DNA of 64,000 nt from Ancylobacter moscoviensis (GTDB taxonomy: Bacteria; Pseudomonadota; Alphaproteobacteria; Rhizobiales; Xanthobacteraceae): assembly GCF_007559435.1 (NCBI RefSeq), contig NZ_VMBP01000001.1, forward strand, positions 621,406 through 685,405, read 5' to 3'. The notes below the pieces were generated by a model. The model had not been told where the DNA came from and did no database searches. It saw nothing but the letters and a program-made list of their open reading frames with translations. A program made the position numbers and the translations under genes. Every line of letters starts with the position of its first letter. The first letter of the stretch is position 1. This document shows positions 10,656-18,389 of the stretch, one piece after another.

Positions 10656-10908
10656 TCCGCTGCTGGCGGCGATCCTCGCCGATTTCGGCGACCGCGTGCT
10701 GCCGATGGATGCGGCGGTGGCGCTGCGGCTCACGCAGCTTGCGGAGGCGGCGCGCCCGCAGGTGGTCGAGCTGGCCGACCTGATCATCGCCGCGACCGCC
10801 TCGGTCCATGGGCTCACGGTGCTGACGCGCAACATCCGCCCTTTCACGCCGACCGGCGTCGATGCGCGTGACCCGCCGGCCACGCTGCCGGACGACGTTG
10901 GTCCCTGA
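10654..10908 (+). pseudogene. VapC-like PIN-domain toxin remnant (C-terminal part only)
   Basis: The frame from about 10654 reads as the last ~84 residues of a VapC-type PIN ribonuclease. It contains FGDRVLPMDAAVA, the LADLIIAATASVHGLTVLTRN block (ADLLIAATA..HGLTLVTRN in the family) and a terminal TGV. The N-terminal half, with the first catalytic Asp residues, is absent, and no antitoxin gene lies upstream. The first available start (GTG 10696) lies inside the fragment. A REP-like palindrome abuts the break. I take it as a decayed toxin gene, not an active toxin. Confidence 0.7.
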
Positions 10909-11041
10909 GCCGCGCCCTGTTTGAAGCCGTCATGCGGCTCCGGTAGCATCACGCCTCCCGCCCCGCCCCCAGGAGGCTTTCCATGCTCCCCATCCCTGCC
11001 CTCGACCGCCGGCGCCTTCGGGCCTTCGGGGAGTGATGAGC

Positions 11042-11557
11042 ATGCCGGGCACGTTCGGCCGTTTCATCGTGCGTCTCGTGCTGCTCAGCCGCTGGGCGAT
11101 GGTGCCGTTGTTCATCGGCCTTGCGCTCGGGCTCGTGTTGCTCGTCGTCGCCTTCGCCATGCGGCTGTGGAGCTTCGCCCTCCAGCTCACCGCGATGAGC
11201 GAGACGGCGGTGATCATGGAGCTGCTGACGCTGCTCGACCTCGTGCTGGTCGGCGGGCTGATGGTGATCGTGATCCAGTCCGGCTACGAGAATTTCGTCG
11301 AGCGGATCGACCGGCGGCAGGCGCCGGAATCGCCGGCCTGGATGACGCGGATCAGCTTCGCCGGGCTGAAGCTCAAGCTGTTCGCCTCGCTGATGGCGAT
11401 CTCCGCCATCACCCTGCTCAAGGCGCTGATGCGGCTGGAGACTGATGTGAGCGAGACGCAGGTGCGCTGGCTGATGGCGGCGAGCGTGCTGTTCCTCGCC
11501 GCCTATGCGGTGCTCGCCTTCACCGACCGCTTCGCCCGCACCGGCGAGGACGATTAG
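11042..11557 (+). CDS. YqhA/UPF0114 family membrane protein
   Basis: A 171-residue inner-membrane protein with about four hydrophobic helices. Family signatures seen are LLSRWAMVPLFIGLALGL near the start, LLDLVLVGGLMVIVIQSGYENFV (family: D.TLVGGLLVMVMFSGYENFV) near 70-90, and LKLKLFASLMAISAITLLKA. Length matches E. coli YqhA (164). Physiological function is unknown. ATG 11042 is preferred to GTG 11033 and ATG 11036 because GGGGAG is eight bases upstream. Its TAG stop is the first triplet of a dispersed repeat. Confidence 0.9.
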   Translation: MPGTFGRFIVRLVLLSRWAMVPLFIGLALGLVLLVVAFAMRLWSFALQLTAMSETAVIMELLTLLDLVLVGGLMVIVIQSGYENFVERIDRRQAPESPAWMTRISFAGLKLKLFASLMAISAITLLKALMRLETDVSETQVRWLMAASVLFLAAYAVLAFTDRFARTGEDD

Positions 11558-11651
11558 AGCGTTTCAGGGTTTAGCGGAAACGCTCGAAATCTCCGAGCTG
11601 GCGTCTTTTCTTCACGCGAGCCGGTGCCCGCTTCGCTCGAAAATACTCTAG
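11557..11651. repeat. dispersed repeat with terminal stop codons, copy A
   Basis: The element begins with a perfect hairpin (GAGCGTTTC / GAAACGCTC, 11557-11585). It continues through TTTTCTTCACGCG and TTCGCTCGAAAA to CTCTAG at about 11651. Its left edge supplies the TAG of the YqhA-like gene on the plus strand, and its right edge supplies the TAG of the acetyltransferase gene on the minus strand. The right half recurs at 29781-29836. Confidence 0.65.
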
Positions 11652-12268
11652 CCCTCCCGCGGCGCGACCACCCGCGCGGGATTGCCGACGACGGTGGCGC
11701 CGGCGGGGACGTCGCGCGTCACCACCGCGCCGGCGCCGACCAGCGCGTCGTCGCCGATGGTCACGCCCGGCAGGATGATCGCCTTGCCGCCGATCCAGAC
11801 ATTGCGGCCGATATGGACGGGCCGGCCATATTCCAGGCCCGAGCGGCGGACCTCCGGGTCGCGCGGGTGGTCGGCGGTGTAGATGTGCACGCCGGGGCCG
11901 ATCTCGGTGCCGTCGCCGATGGTGACGCGCGCCACGTCGAGCACCACGCAGTCGAAATTCAGGAAGACGCCGCTGCCGAGGTGGATGTTGAAGCCGTAGT
12001 CGCAGTGGAAGGGCGGGCGGATGCCGGTGCGCTCGCCCGCTGAGCCCAGCCCCTCGCGCACCAGCACCCGGCGCTCGTCGCGCGAGAGGGTGAGCGAGGC
12101 GTTGAAGCGGGCGAGCCAGGCGAAATTGGCGGCCTGCGCGGCCTGGATCTCCGGGTCGCCGGGCCGGTAAAGCTCGCCGGCCAGCATCTTCTGCATCTCG
12201 GTGCGGGAGGAGGAAGGGGTGTCGGGCAAGGCAGGCCTCGTCGAGGATGTCGCGGGGGCATTCTGCAT
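11648..12268 (-). CDS. sugar O-acetyltransferase (maltose acetyltransferase/NodL/LacA family)
   Basis: Acetyl-CoA-dependent acetyltransferase of the left-handed beta-helix class, acting on a sugar or oligosaccharide in the cytoplasm. The 206-residue protein carries the Maa-type N-terminal helix (KMLAGELYRPGDPEI, about residue 27), then the hexapeptide repeats with FLNFDCVVLD, the catalytic-His loop YTADHPRD, GRNVWIGGKAIILPGVTIG and the terminal VVGNPARVV. The first 24 residues are extra to the family and Ser/Pro/Thr-rich, so the true start may be the in-frame ATG just before QKML. Substrate is unknown. Its stop codon lies in a dispersed repeat. Confidence 0.92.
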   Translation of the reverse strand: MQNAPATSSTRPALPDTPSSSRTEMQKMLAGELYRPGDPEIQAAQAANFAWLARFNASLTLSRDERRVLVREGLGSAGERTGIRPPFHCDYGFNIHLGSGVFLNFDCVVLDVARVTIGDGTEIGPGVHIYTADHPRDPEVRRSGLEYGRPVHIGRNVWIGGKAIILPGVTIGDDALVGAGAVVTRDVPAGATVVGNPARVVAPREG

Positions 12269-12367
12269 CGGTCAAGCCGGATGGACCAAGCCGGATGGGT
12301 CAAGCCGGGCGGCGGCGCAAAACACGTTGGGTTTCGGGCTTGATAGGTGCGGCGGGTCTCCGGCTCT

Positions 12368-12405
12368 CGTCATCCGGGACGGCCGAAGACGGATCCGGGA
12401 TGACG
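12368..12405. repeat. REP-like inverted repeat, copy 2
   Basis: CGTCATCCGGGA pairs with TCCGGGATGACG (one mismatch) across a 14-base centre. Ends CGTCAT/ATGACG are shared with the other palindromic repeats in the window. Confidence 0.6.
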
Positions 12406-12420
12406 GCTTGAGACAGAGGA

Positions 12421-12510
12421 ACGTCAGGCCGGGCTTGGCCCGGCCATCGACGCCCTGGCGAGGGGCGAGGGGAAGTCCTGGATGCCCGGCGCAGGGCCGG
12501 GCCTGACGGC
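12421..12510. repeat. pair of REP-like palindromes in opposite orientation
   Basis: Two copies, at about 12421-12452 (GTCAGGCCGGGC...GGCCATCGACG) and 12476-12510 (TGGATGCCCGGC...GGGCCTGACG), face each other across 23 bases. Together with the copy at 12368 they fill the space between the acetyltransferase gene and hemH. Nothing else is seen in 12269-12550. Confidence 0.7.
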
Positions 12511-12550
12511 GCTCATGCGGGATGCGCCGGCTCGTCCCGCCGTCGCGACC

Positions 12551-13639
12551 TCAGCCCAGCTCGGCCCAGCCCTTCAGCTCGCGGCGGATCACCGTCTCCA
12601 GCACCGCCATGCCGTCCGGCGTGTCGTTCAGGCATTCGATGAAGTGGAACTTCTCGCCGCCATTGTGGTGGAAGATCTCGGCGTTCTCGCCGCCGATCTC
12701 CTCCAGCGTCTCCAGGCAGTCGGCGACGAAGCCGGGGGTGATGACGGCGAGCCGCTTCACGCCGGATTTCGCCAGCGCCTCCACCGTCTTGTCGGTGTAG
12801 GGCTGCAGCCATTCCGCCTTGCCGAAGCGCGACTGGAAGGTGAGCCTGAGCTTCTCCTCCGGCCAGCCCAGCTTTTCGCGCAGCAGGCGCACGGTCTTGT
12901 AGCAGTAGCAGTGATAGGGGTCGCCCTTCTCGAAATATTCCTTCGGAATGCCGTGGAAGGAGGCGAGCATCAGTTCCGGCTCCCAGTCGAGCTTGCCGAG
13001 TTCCGAGGTAATGGAATTGGCGAGCGCCTCGATATAGGCGGGCTCGTCCGGCCAGTGCGGGGCGACGCGCAGCACCGGCTGCCAGCGCATCTTCTTCAGT
13101 GCGTCGAAGGCGGCGTCGCACACCGTGGCGGAGGTGGCGGCAGCGTATTGCGGATAGAGCGGCACCAGAAGGATACGCTCGCAGCCCTGTGCCTGCAGCG
13201 CCTCGATGCGCGAGGCGACGGACGGGTTGCCGTAGCGCATCGCCCAGTCGAAGACGAGGCGCCCGTCGAGCGGGCCGAGGCTGGCCGAGAGCTTTTCCGA
13301 CTGCGCGCGGGTGATGGTGCGCAGCGGCCCCTCGTTCCGCTCCTTGTTCCAGATGGTCGCGTAGTCCTTGCCCTTGGCCTGCGGCCGGCGGGAGAGGATG
13401 ACGACATTGAGCAGGAACCACCACAGCGCGCGGTTGACCTCGATCACCCGGCGGTCGGAGAGGAATTCCTTGAGGTAGCGCCGCATCGACCAGTAGTCGG
13501 TGCCGTCCGGCGTGCCGAGATTGACGATGAGCACGCCGATCTTGCCGAAGGCGACGGGCGGATGGCCGGCCGGCAGGCCGCCATCGGGGCCGGGGGTGAG
13601 CGCCACGGACGCCTCGTTGACCACAACGGTCTTGTTCAT
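12551..13639 (-). CDS. hemH: ferrochelatase
   Basis: Inserts Fe2+ into protoporphyrin IX to make protoheme, the last step of heme synthesis. The 362-residue protein shows GVLIVNLGTPDGTDYWSMRRYL, the proximal catalytic His in SFHGIPKEYFEKGDPY, TFQSRFGKAEWL and the acidic ETLEEI. It is of the longer alphaproteobacterial type with a ~30-residue N-terminal extension. ATG 13639 is preferred to ATG 13645 because GAGG lies seven bases upstream of the former and one base from the latter. Confidence 0.96.
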   Translation of the reverse strand: MNKTVVVNEASVALTPGPDGGLPAGHPPVAFGKIGVLIVNLGTPDGTDYWSMRRYLKEFLSDRRVIEVNRALWWFLLNVVILSRRPQAKGKDYATIWNKERNEGPLRTITRAQSEKLSASLGPLDGRLVFDWAMRYGNPSVASRIEALQAQGCERILLVPLYPQYAAATSATVCDAAFDALKKMRWQPVLRVAPHWPDEPAYIEALANSITSELGKLDWEPELMLASFHGIPKEYFEKGDPYHCYCYKTVRLLREKLGWPEEKLRLTFQSRFGKAEWLQPYTDKTVEALAKSGVKRLAVITPGFVADCLETLEEIGGENAEIFHHNGGEKFHFIECLNDTPDGMAVLETVIRRELKGWAELG

Positions 13640-14032
13640 CGGCATACCTCGCCTGACGGAAACCCAACACGCAGCGCGAGCTTATAGGCGGAAGGAGGTG
13701 GGTTTCCAACGGTCCCGGCAATTACGCTTTGGGGCCACATCCCGTTAGGAGCAGTGGAACGCGTTACGAAATATTTCGGATCTAGCCCTATTCGGTCTAT
13801 CTAGGGCGCGGGCGGATGTTTCCTGGAAGGGGACCGTCGGCGAGGAACGGCGCGCCAGCATAGCACGTGAGCCGTTTTGGAACTGACCATTGCGTCTGTG
13901 GTATCAGGATGCGACAGGAATCGGTCAGATCTGGTCTGCGGCTCTCAGAATTGTGCACTGTTGGCAGTGGCACGACGTTTGTGGCAGCGAGGACTGGTCT
14001 GATATGGCGAAAAAAAGCAGTTTGTCTGGCAC
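13640..14032. other. AT-richer intergenic region at the left edge of an accessory gene
   Basis: No supported gene. Base composition drops from about 13740: the line 13741-13800 has 29 G/C of 60. A short inverted repeat (GCCCTA / TAGGGC, about 13785-13807) is visible. No convincing promoter or ribosome-binding site was found before the ATG at 14033. Confidence 0.5.
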
Positions 14033-14361
14033 ATGAAGATATTCAAGAAGGTTGGATCTCGGCGGCACCGGGGTGGAAGCGAGCAGGTTGTCGAGATTGG
14101 GCGCCGAATTTTCGACGCGGGCTGGTACGCAAAACAAAACCCGCATCGGATCGAGGGTGATCCGTTCAAGCATTATTTGAAGTTCGGCGATCGCGAAGGG
14201 CTCGATCCTTCTCCCTTTTTTTAACCACGTGGTATCGCGAGCAGAATCCCGATGTTGCCGGCGCTGCCGTTAACGCGCTGATCCATTACATCGAGTCGGG
14301 TGCCTCAGAGGGGCGCCAGCCGCACCCGCTCTTCGATACGCAGTTCTACGAAGCGCGTTAC
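14033..14361 (+). pseudogene. 5' part of the RgpF-type glycan synthesis gene, out of frame with the rest
   Basis: ATG 14033 opens a 63-codon frame ending at TAA 14222-14224. It encodes the first of four tandem ~36-residue repeats (FDAGWYAKQNP ... DPFKHYLKFGDREG). The next repeat (TTWYREQNPDV ... LIHYIESGASEGRQP) continues directly after a run of seven T, but one frame over. With eight T the two parts read through as one protein of about 860 residues. It could be a natural null or phase-off allele, a rare ribosomal slippage site, or a base-calling error. The ATG has a poor Shine-Dalgarno, so the true start is not certain. Confidence 0.7.
14216..14222 (+). other. homopolymer T7 at the frameshift point
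   Basis: CCC-TTTTTTT-AACC. In the upstream frame it reads Pro-Phe-Phe-stop. One additional T restores the frame into the downstream repeat domains. A -1 slip after the second TTT codon would do the same. Confidence 0.75.
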
Positions 14362-16614
14362 GTGGATGTGCGCGTCTCGCGGGTAAATCCGCTGCAGCAC
14401 TACATCGAGAATGGCGCCGCCGAACTGCGCTGGCCGAATGCGCGCTTCGATCCCGAATTCTACATCAAGCAGAATCCCGAGGCGCGCGGCAATCCGCTGC
14501 TCCATTATATCGAACAGGGGAGCCGCTACGATCTGCCGACCATACGCGATGATTTCCGCAAGGCCGGGCATCGCGATGCGATTGGGGCGATCGTCGCGCG
14601 CACACTGCCGAACGATATCAATCCCAGCGTTCGCATCCCTTTCAGCGGCCGTCATGACATCGCCTTCGATAAGGTTGCTGTCATCGCGCATGTTTTCTAT
14701 CCGGATGTTCTCGATGGAATGCTGGGCTACATCTCCAATATTCCGCAACCGATGGGGCTGTTCGTTTCAACGGACACTGCGGAGAAGCGCGAACTGATTC
14801 TGGAGACTATCGCGAAATTCGACCTGTTCGACGAAGTCGATGTTCGGATCCTACCTAACCGTGGTCGCGACATTGCTCCGAAGTTGATCGGTTTCCGGGA
14901 TGTCTATGAGCGCTATCCTGCCTTCCTGCATTTGCATTCCAAGAAATCCCCCCATGCTGGCGATGTCTATGCAGGGTGGCGCGATCACCTGCTCGAGGGG
15001 CTGATCGGGACCCGCGAAATTGCGCTGTCTAATCTATCGTTGCTTTCCGAAACGCATGTCGGAGCGGTTTATCGGGAGCATGCCAACTTCATCAAGCCGG
15101 TCATCAACTGGGGTTACGATTTCGACCTCGCGAAAGATCTGCTGAAACGCGTTGGCGTCCGGCTAGATGCGGCTCACATCCTCGAATTCCCGTCCGGGTC
15201 GATGTTCTGGGCACGCTCGGAAGCGATACGTCCACTGCTCGATCTCGGGCTGGACTGGGACGACTTTCCCCCTGAAGAGGGACAGATAGACGGCACTTCG
15301 GCTCACGCCATCGAGCGTTGCATGCTCTATTTCGTTGAGGCTGCGGGTTTCCAGTGGCGCCGGACGACGCTTGCAGCGACGGGCAAGCCGGTAGCCGCAC
15401 GGCGTTTCCGCTCGCTATTGTCGTCGAACGATGATCTGGTGCCGCTTGCCCAGACATCGATACCTGAAACACTGCGCCTGATGGCGGTGAAGACGGAGAG
15501 CAAAGCCCGACGCTTGAATCTTCTCGTTCCGACCCTGCGGCCAGAGCATATTTTCGGTGGAATATCGACGGCGTTGAAAGTCTTCCTCGAGCTTGGTGCG
15601 GCCGGCGACGTCGATCTACGCATTCTGGTGACAGAGACGTCCGTCGAGGGCGAACTGCCGATATCCCTACGGGCCTTTGACGTGCAGAAGCTTGGCATGG
15701 AAACCGGCGGGCACCAGGTCGTTGTGGACTGCTCGGACCGCCTTTACGCTGAACTGGAATTGAGTGAACAGGACGTCTTCGTAGCAACGGCGTGGTGGAC
15801 AGCGGCGAACGCGTTTCGCCTACTCGAAAAGCAAAAAGAATTCTTCGAATCCGCTCGCAAAGTCATCTATCTTATTCAAGACTACGAATCGAATTTCTAC
15901 GGCTGGTCGGGTCGTTTCGCACTCGCGGAAGCCACATATCAATATGGCTATGACACGGTGGCGGTCTTCAATTCGGAAGAGCTCGCCAATTTCTTTTCGC
16001 AACGATACAGCTTTTCATCGAGCTACATGCTTCCCTATTCACCGAACGAGAAAATTGCGGCGGCCCTGGCACCAGTGCCGCGCGAGCCTATCATCCTCTT
16101 CTATTCACGCCCGTCTGCGACGCGCAATTGCTTTGAGATAGGTCTTGATGGTATCGCGCTCTGGGCCCGCCGTAACCCGACCATTGCGGCAGACTGGAAG
16201 CTTTATTGCATCGGCGAGAGATTTCCGGAGCAATTGCTGCCTCGGCTGCCGGAGGCCCTGATCACCGGCAAGATGCCGCTGGAAGAGTATGCCGGTCTGC
16301 TCAGCCGGGCCTCGGTCGGAGTATCGCTGATGCTCTCACCACATCCGAGCTATCCCCCGCTAGAAATGGCCTTCGCCGGGGTACGGACGATCACCAACGG
16401 CTACGAGTGCAAGGACCTGACGCAGCGTAGCAGCCTGATCTCGAGCCTTGACGTGGTGACCGCTGAACATTTGGCGGATGAGCTCGAACGCGTGGTCGGA
16501 AAGGCCCTGTCCGATCTGAACAAGGTCACGGCGATCCGCACGCCCATCGCCGATCTTTCATCGAGCGCACCGCGTTACGCAGCGCGTGATGTGCTGGAGG
16601 CCGCTTTTTCATGA
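14362..16614 (+). CDS. RgpF-family (rhamnan synthesis F-like) protein with C-terminal glycosyltransferase domain
   Basis: Likely makes or extends a rhamnose-containing surface polysaccharide. The coordinates start at the first available GTG, but coding sequence in this frame extends upstream to the T7 tract. Order of parts: remaining tandem repeats of the type FYIKQNPEARGNPLLHYIEQG (to about residue 65); an RgpF domain at about 100-330 with VAVIAHVFYPDVL, PNRGRDIAPKL and FLHLHSKKS; a second glycosyltransferase-like domain at about 385-740 beginning LNLLVPTLRPEHIFGGIS, with YLIQDYESNFYGW and FYSRPSATRNCFE, resembling WsaF-type rhamnosyltransferases. Composition is far below the neighbours (line 15841-15900 has 23 G/C of 60), suggesting transfer. 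It stands alone, without sugar-nucleotide or export genes. Confidence 0.85.
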   Translation: MDVRVSRVNPLQHYIENGAAELRWPNARFDPEFYIKQNPEARGNPLLHYIEQGSRYDLPTIRDDFRKAGHRDAIGAIVARTLPNDINPSVRIPFSGRHDIAFDKVAVIAHVFYPDVLDGMLGYISNIPQPMGLFVSTDTAEKRELILETIAKFDLFDEVDVRILPNRGRDIAPKLIGFRDVYERYPAFLHLHSKKSPHAGDVYAGWRDHLLEGLIGTREIALSNLSLLSETHVGAVYREHANFIKPVINWGYDFDLAKDLLKRVGVRLDAAHILEFPSGSMFWARSEAIRPLLDLGLDWDDFPPEEGQIDGTSAHAIERCMLYFVEAAGFQWRRTTLAATGKPVAARRFRSLLSSNDDLVPLAQTSIPETLRLMAVKTESKARRLNLLVPTLRPEHIFGGISTALKVFLELGAAGDVDLRILVTETSVEGELPISLRAFDVQKLGMETGGHQVVVDCSDRLYAELELSEQDVFVATAWWTAANAFRLLEKQKEFFESARKVIYLIQDYESNFYGWSGRFALAEATYQYGYDTVAVFNSEELANFFSQRYSFSSSYMLPYSPNEKIAAALAPVPREPIILFYSRPSATRNCFEIGLDGIALWARRNPTIAADWKLYCIGERFPEQLLPRLPEALITGKMPLEEYAGLLSRASVGVSLMLSPHPSYPPLEMAFAGVRTITNGYECKDLTQRSSLISSLDVVTAEHLADELERVVGKALSDLNKVTAIRTPIADLSSSAPRYAARDVLEAAFS

Positions 16615-16641
16615 GAGGCTGCCGAGGCGCGCCGCCGCGCC

Positions 16642-18069
16642 TCACCGCACCAGGATGTTGCGGAACTGCCAGGGATCGCTCGTGTCGATGTCCTCGGGGA
16701 ACAGGCCGGGGCGGCCGTCGAGGGGGGTCCAGTCGGTGTAGTAGCCCTTCACCTTGCCGAGATAGGGCTTCTGGATCGCCAGGCAGCGGCGGTAGTCCAT
16801 CTCGTCGGTCTCGACGATGCCCGCCTCCGGGTTCTCCAGCGCCCACACCATGCCCGCGAGCACGGCGGAGGTGACCTGAAGGCCGGTCGCGTTCTGGTAG
16901 GGCGCGAGCTTGCGGGTTTCCTCGATGGTGAGCTGCGAGCCGTACCAGTAGGCGTTCTTCTCGTGGCCGAAGAGCAGCACGCCCAGCTCGTCGCGCCCGT
17001 CGACCACCTCGTGCTCGTCGAGGATGGCCCAGTCGCCGGAGAACTTGCCCTCATTGCCGAAGGTCTCGTGCCAGGACAGCAGCGCGTCGTTGCAGGGGTG
17101 GTAGGCGTAGTGGCAGGTCGGGCGGTAGGCGACCTGCGCGCCGTTGCGCACCGTGTAGTAGTCGGCGATCGAGATCGACTCGTTGTGGGTGACAAGGAAG
17201 CCGTGCTGCGGCCCGAGGCTCGGGCACCAGGTGCGCACCTTCGTCGCCGCGCCGGCCTGCATCAGGTAGATCGCCGCGCCGGAACCGAAATTATGGGTGT
17301 GGCCGTTGGCGGGCATCCACTTCTCATGGGTACCCCAGCCGAGCTCGGCCGGCTGGAGGCCTTCGGAGACGAAGCCCTCGACCGACCAGGTGTTGACGAA
17401 TTTGCCGAAGGGGCGCGGGTCGCGGGCGCGCTGGGTGTCGCGCTCGGCGATGTGGATGCCCTTGACGCCGACGCGGCTCATCAGCGCCGCCCAGTCCTCG
17501 CGGCTGGCGGGCTCGTCGAAGGCGAGGCCGATGTCGCGGGCGAGGTCGACCAGCGCCTGCTTCACGAACCAGGACACCATGCCGGGATTGGCGCCGCAGG
17601 TGGAGACGGCGGTCGGCCCGCCGGGATTGCGGCGCTTGGCCTCCAGCAGCGTCTCGCGCAGCGCGTAGTTGGAGCGGCTGGCCGCCGTGGCGTCCTTGTC
17701 GAAATAGAAGCCGAGCCAGGGCTCGATCACCGTGTCGATGTAGAGCGCACCGCATTCGCGGGCGAGCGTCATGATGTCGACCGAGCCGGTGTCCACCGAC
17801 AGGTTCACGACGAAGCCGCGGCCGCCGGTGGTGAGCAGCGGGGTGAGCACCTCGCGGTAGTTTTCCCGGGTGATTGCCAGCTGCAGGAAGCGGATGCCGC
17901 GCTCATCGAGCAGGGCGCGGTTGTCGTCCACCGGATCGATGACGGTCAGGCGATCCTTGTCGAAATCGAGATGCCGCTCCAGCAGGGGCAGGGTACCGCG
18001 CCCGATCGACCCGAAGCCGATCATCACAATGGGACCGTCGATTTTTCCGTAGACCGGCCAAACTGACAT
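16642..18069 (-). CDS. hss: homospermidine synthase
   Basis: NAD-dependent enzyme that makes sym-homospermidine from putrescine (or putrescine plus spermidine), a major polyamine of Rhizobiales. The 475-residue protein has an N-terminal Rossmann motif GFGSIGRGTLPLLERH and the saccharopine-dehydrogenase-like fold. Other marks are STCGANPGMVSWFVKQAL near 190, NTWSVEGFVSEGLQPAELG, and the C-terminal YWYGSQLTIEE block, close in pattern to the Blastochloris viridis enzyme. ATG 18069 follows AGGAG at 11 bases, and the Rossmann strand begins soon after it. A longer in-frame extension upstream is not needed by the family. Confidence 0.94.
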   Translation of the reverse strand: MSVWPVYGKIDGPIVMIGFGSIGRGTLPLLERHLDFDKDRLTVIDPVDDNRALLDERGIRFLQLAITRENYREVLTPLLTTGGRGFVVNLSVDTGSVDIMTLARECGALYIDTVIEPWLGFYFDKDATAASRSNYALRETLLEAKRRNPGGPTAVSTCGANPGMVSWFVKQALVDLARDIGLAFDEPASREDWAALMSRVGVKGIHIAERDTQRARDPRPFGKFVNTWSVEGFVSEGLQPAELGWGTHEKWMPANGHTHNFGSGAAIYLMQAGAATKVRTWCPSLGPQHGFLVTHNESISIADYYTVRNGAQVAYRPTCHYAYHPCNDALLSWHETFGNEGKFSGDWAILDEHEVVDGRDELGVLLFGHEKNAYWYGSQLTIEETRKLAPYQNATGLQVTSAVLAGMVWALENPEAGIVETDEMDYRRCLAIQKPYLGKVKGYYTDWTPLDGRPGLFPEDIDTSDPWQFRNILVR

Positions 18070-18253
18070 TCTCGGGGGGACTCCTTTGGTTCCGAGGGAC
18101 AGGAAAGTGCGGGGGCACCATGGGATGCCGCAGCGTGCCGCGTCAATGGTGACGGGCACGTGACGGGGCGTGGGCGGGTTGCAGGGGTAATGCGGGTGGG
18201 GAAGGCGGGTCGGCCGGCTATGGCTCCGAATGCCGACGCTCCCGCGGAAGCGA

Positions 18254-18338
18254 CGTCATGGCCGGGCTTGTCCCGGCCATCCACGCCTTCCTTTCACCCG
18301 CAAAGTCGTGGATGCCCGGCCCAAGGCCGGGCATGACG
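18254..18338. repeat. pair of REP-like palindromes in opposite orientation
   Basis: Copy one (18254-18285) runs CGTCATGGCCGGGC...CCGGCCATCCACG; copy two (18307-18338) runs CGTGGATGCCCGGC...GCCGGGCATGACG. They face each other across 21 bases, a BIME-like arrangement, between hss and phaZ. The rest of 18070-18389 holds only the hss promoter side and no gene. Confidence 0.8.
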
Positions 18339-18389
18339 GTCTGCGAACGGGACGCGCCCGTCCGGGATGACGACAAGAGGAACGCAGCC

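Noticed and set aside
10696-10908. A functional short VapC toxin starting at GTG 10696
   Set aside because: The fragment lacks the N-terminal catalytic acids, homology extends upstream of the GTG, and there is no antitoxin gene.
13867-14160. 97-codon open frame upstream of the RgpF-type gene
   Set aside because: It overlaps the better-supported first repeat of that gene in another frame and shows no similarity or ribosome-binding site.
14210-14230. Standard two-site -1 programmed frameshift heptamer
   Set aside because: In the zero frame the codon pair before the slip is TTT-TTT preceded by C, so the P-site would mispair after slipping. There is also no obvious downstream stimulator. Only single-site or transcriptional slippage remains possible.
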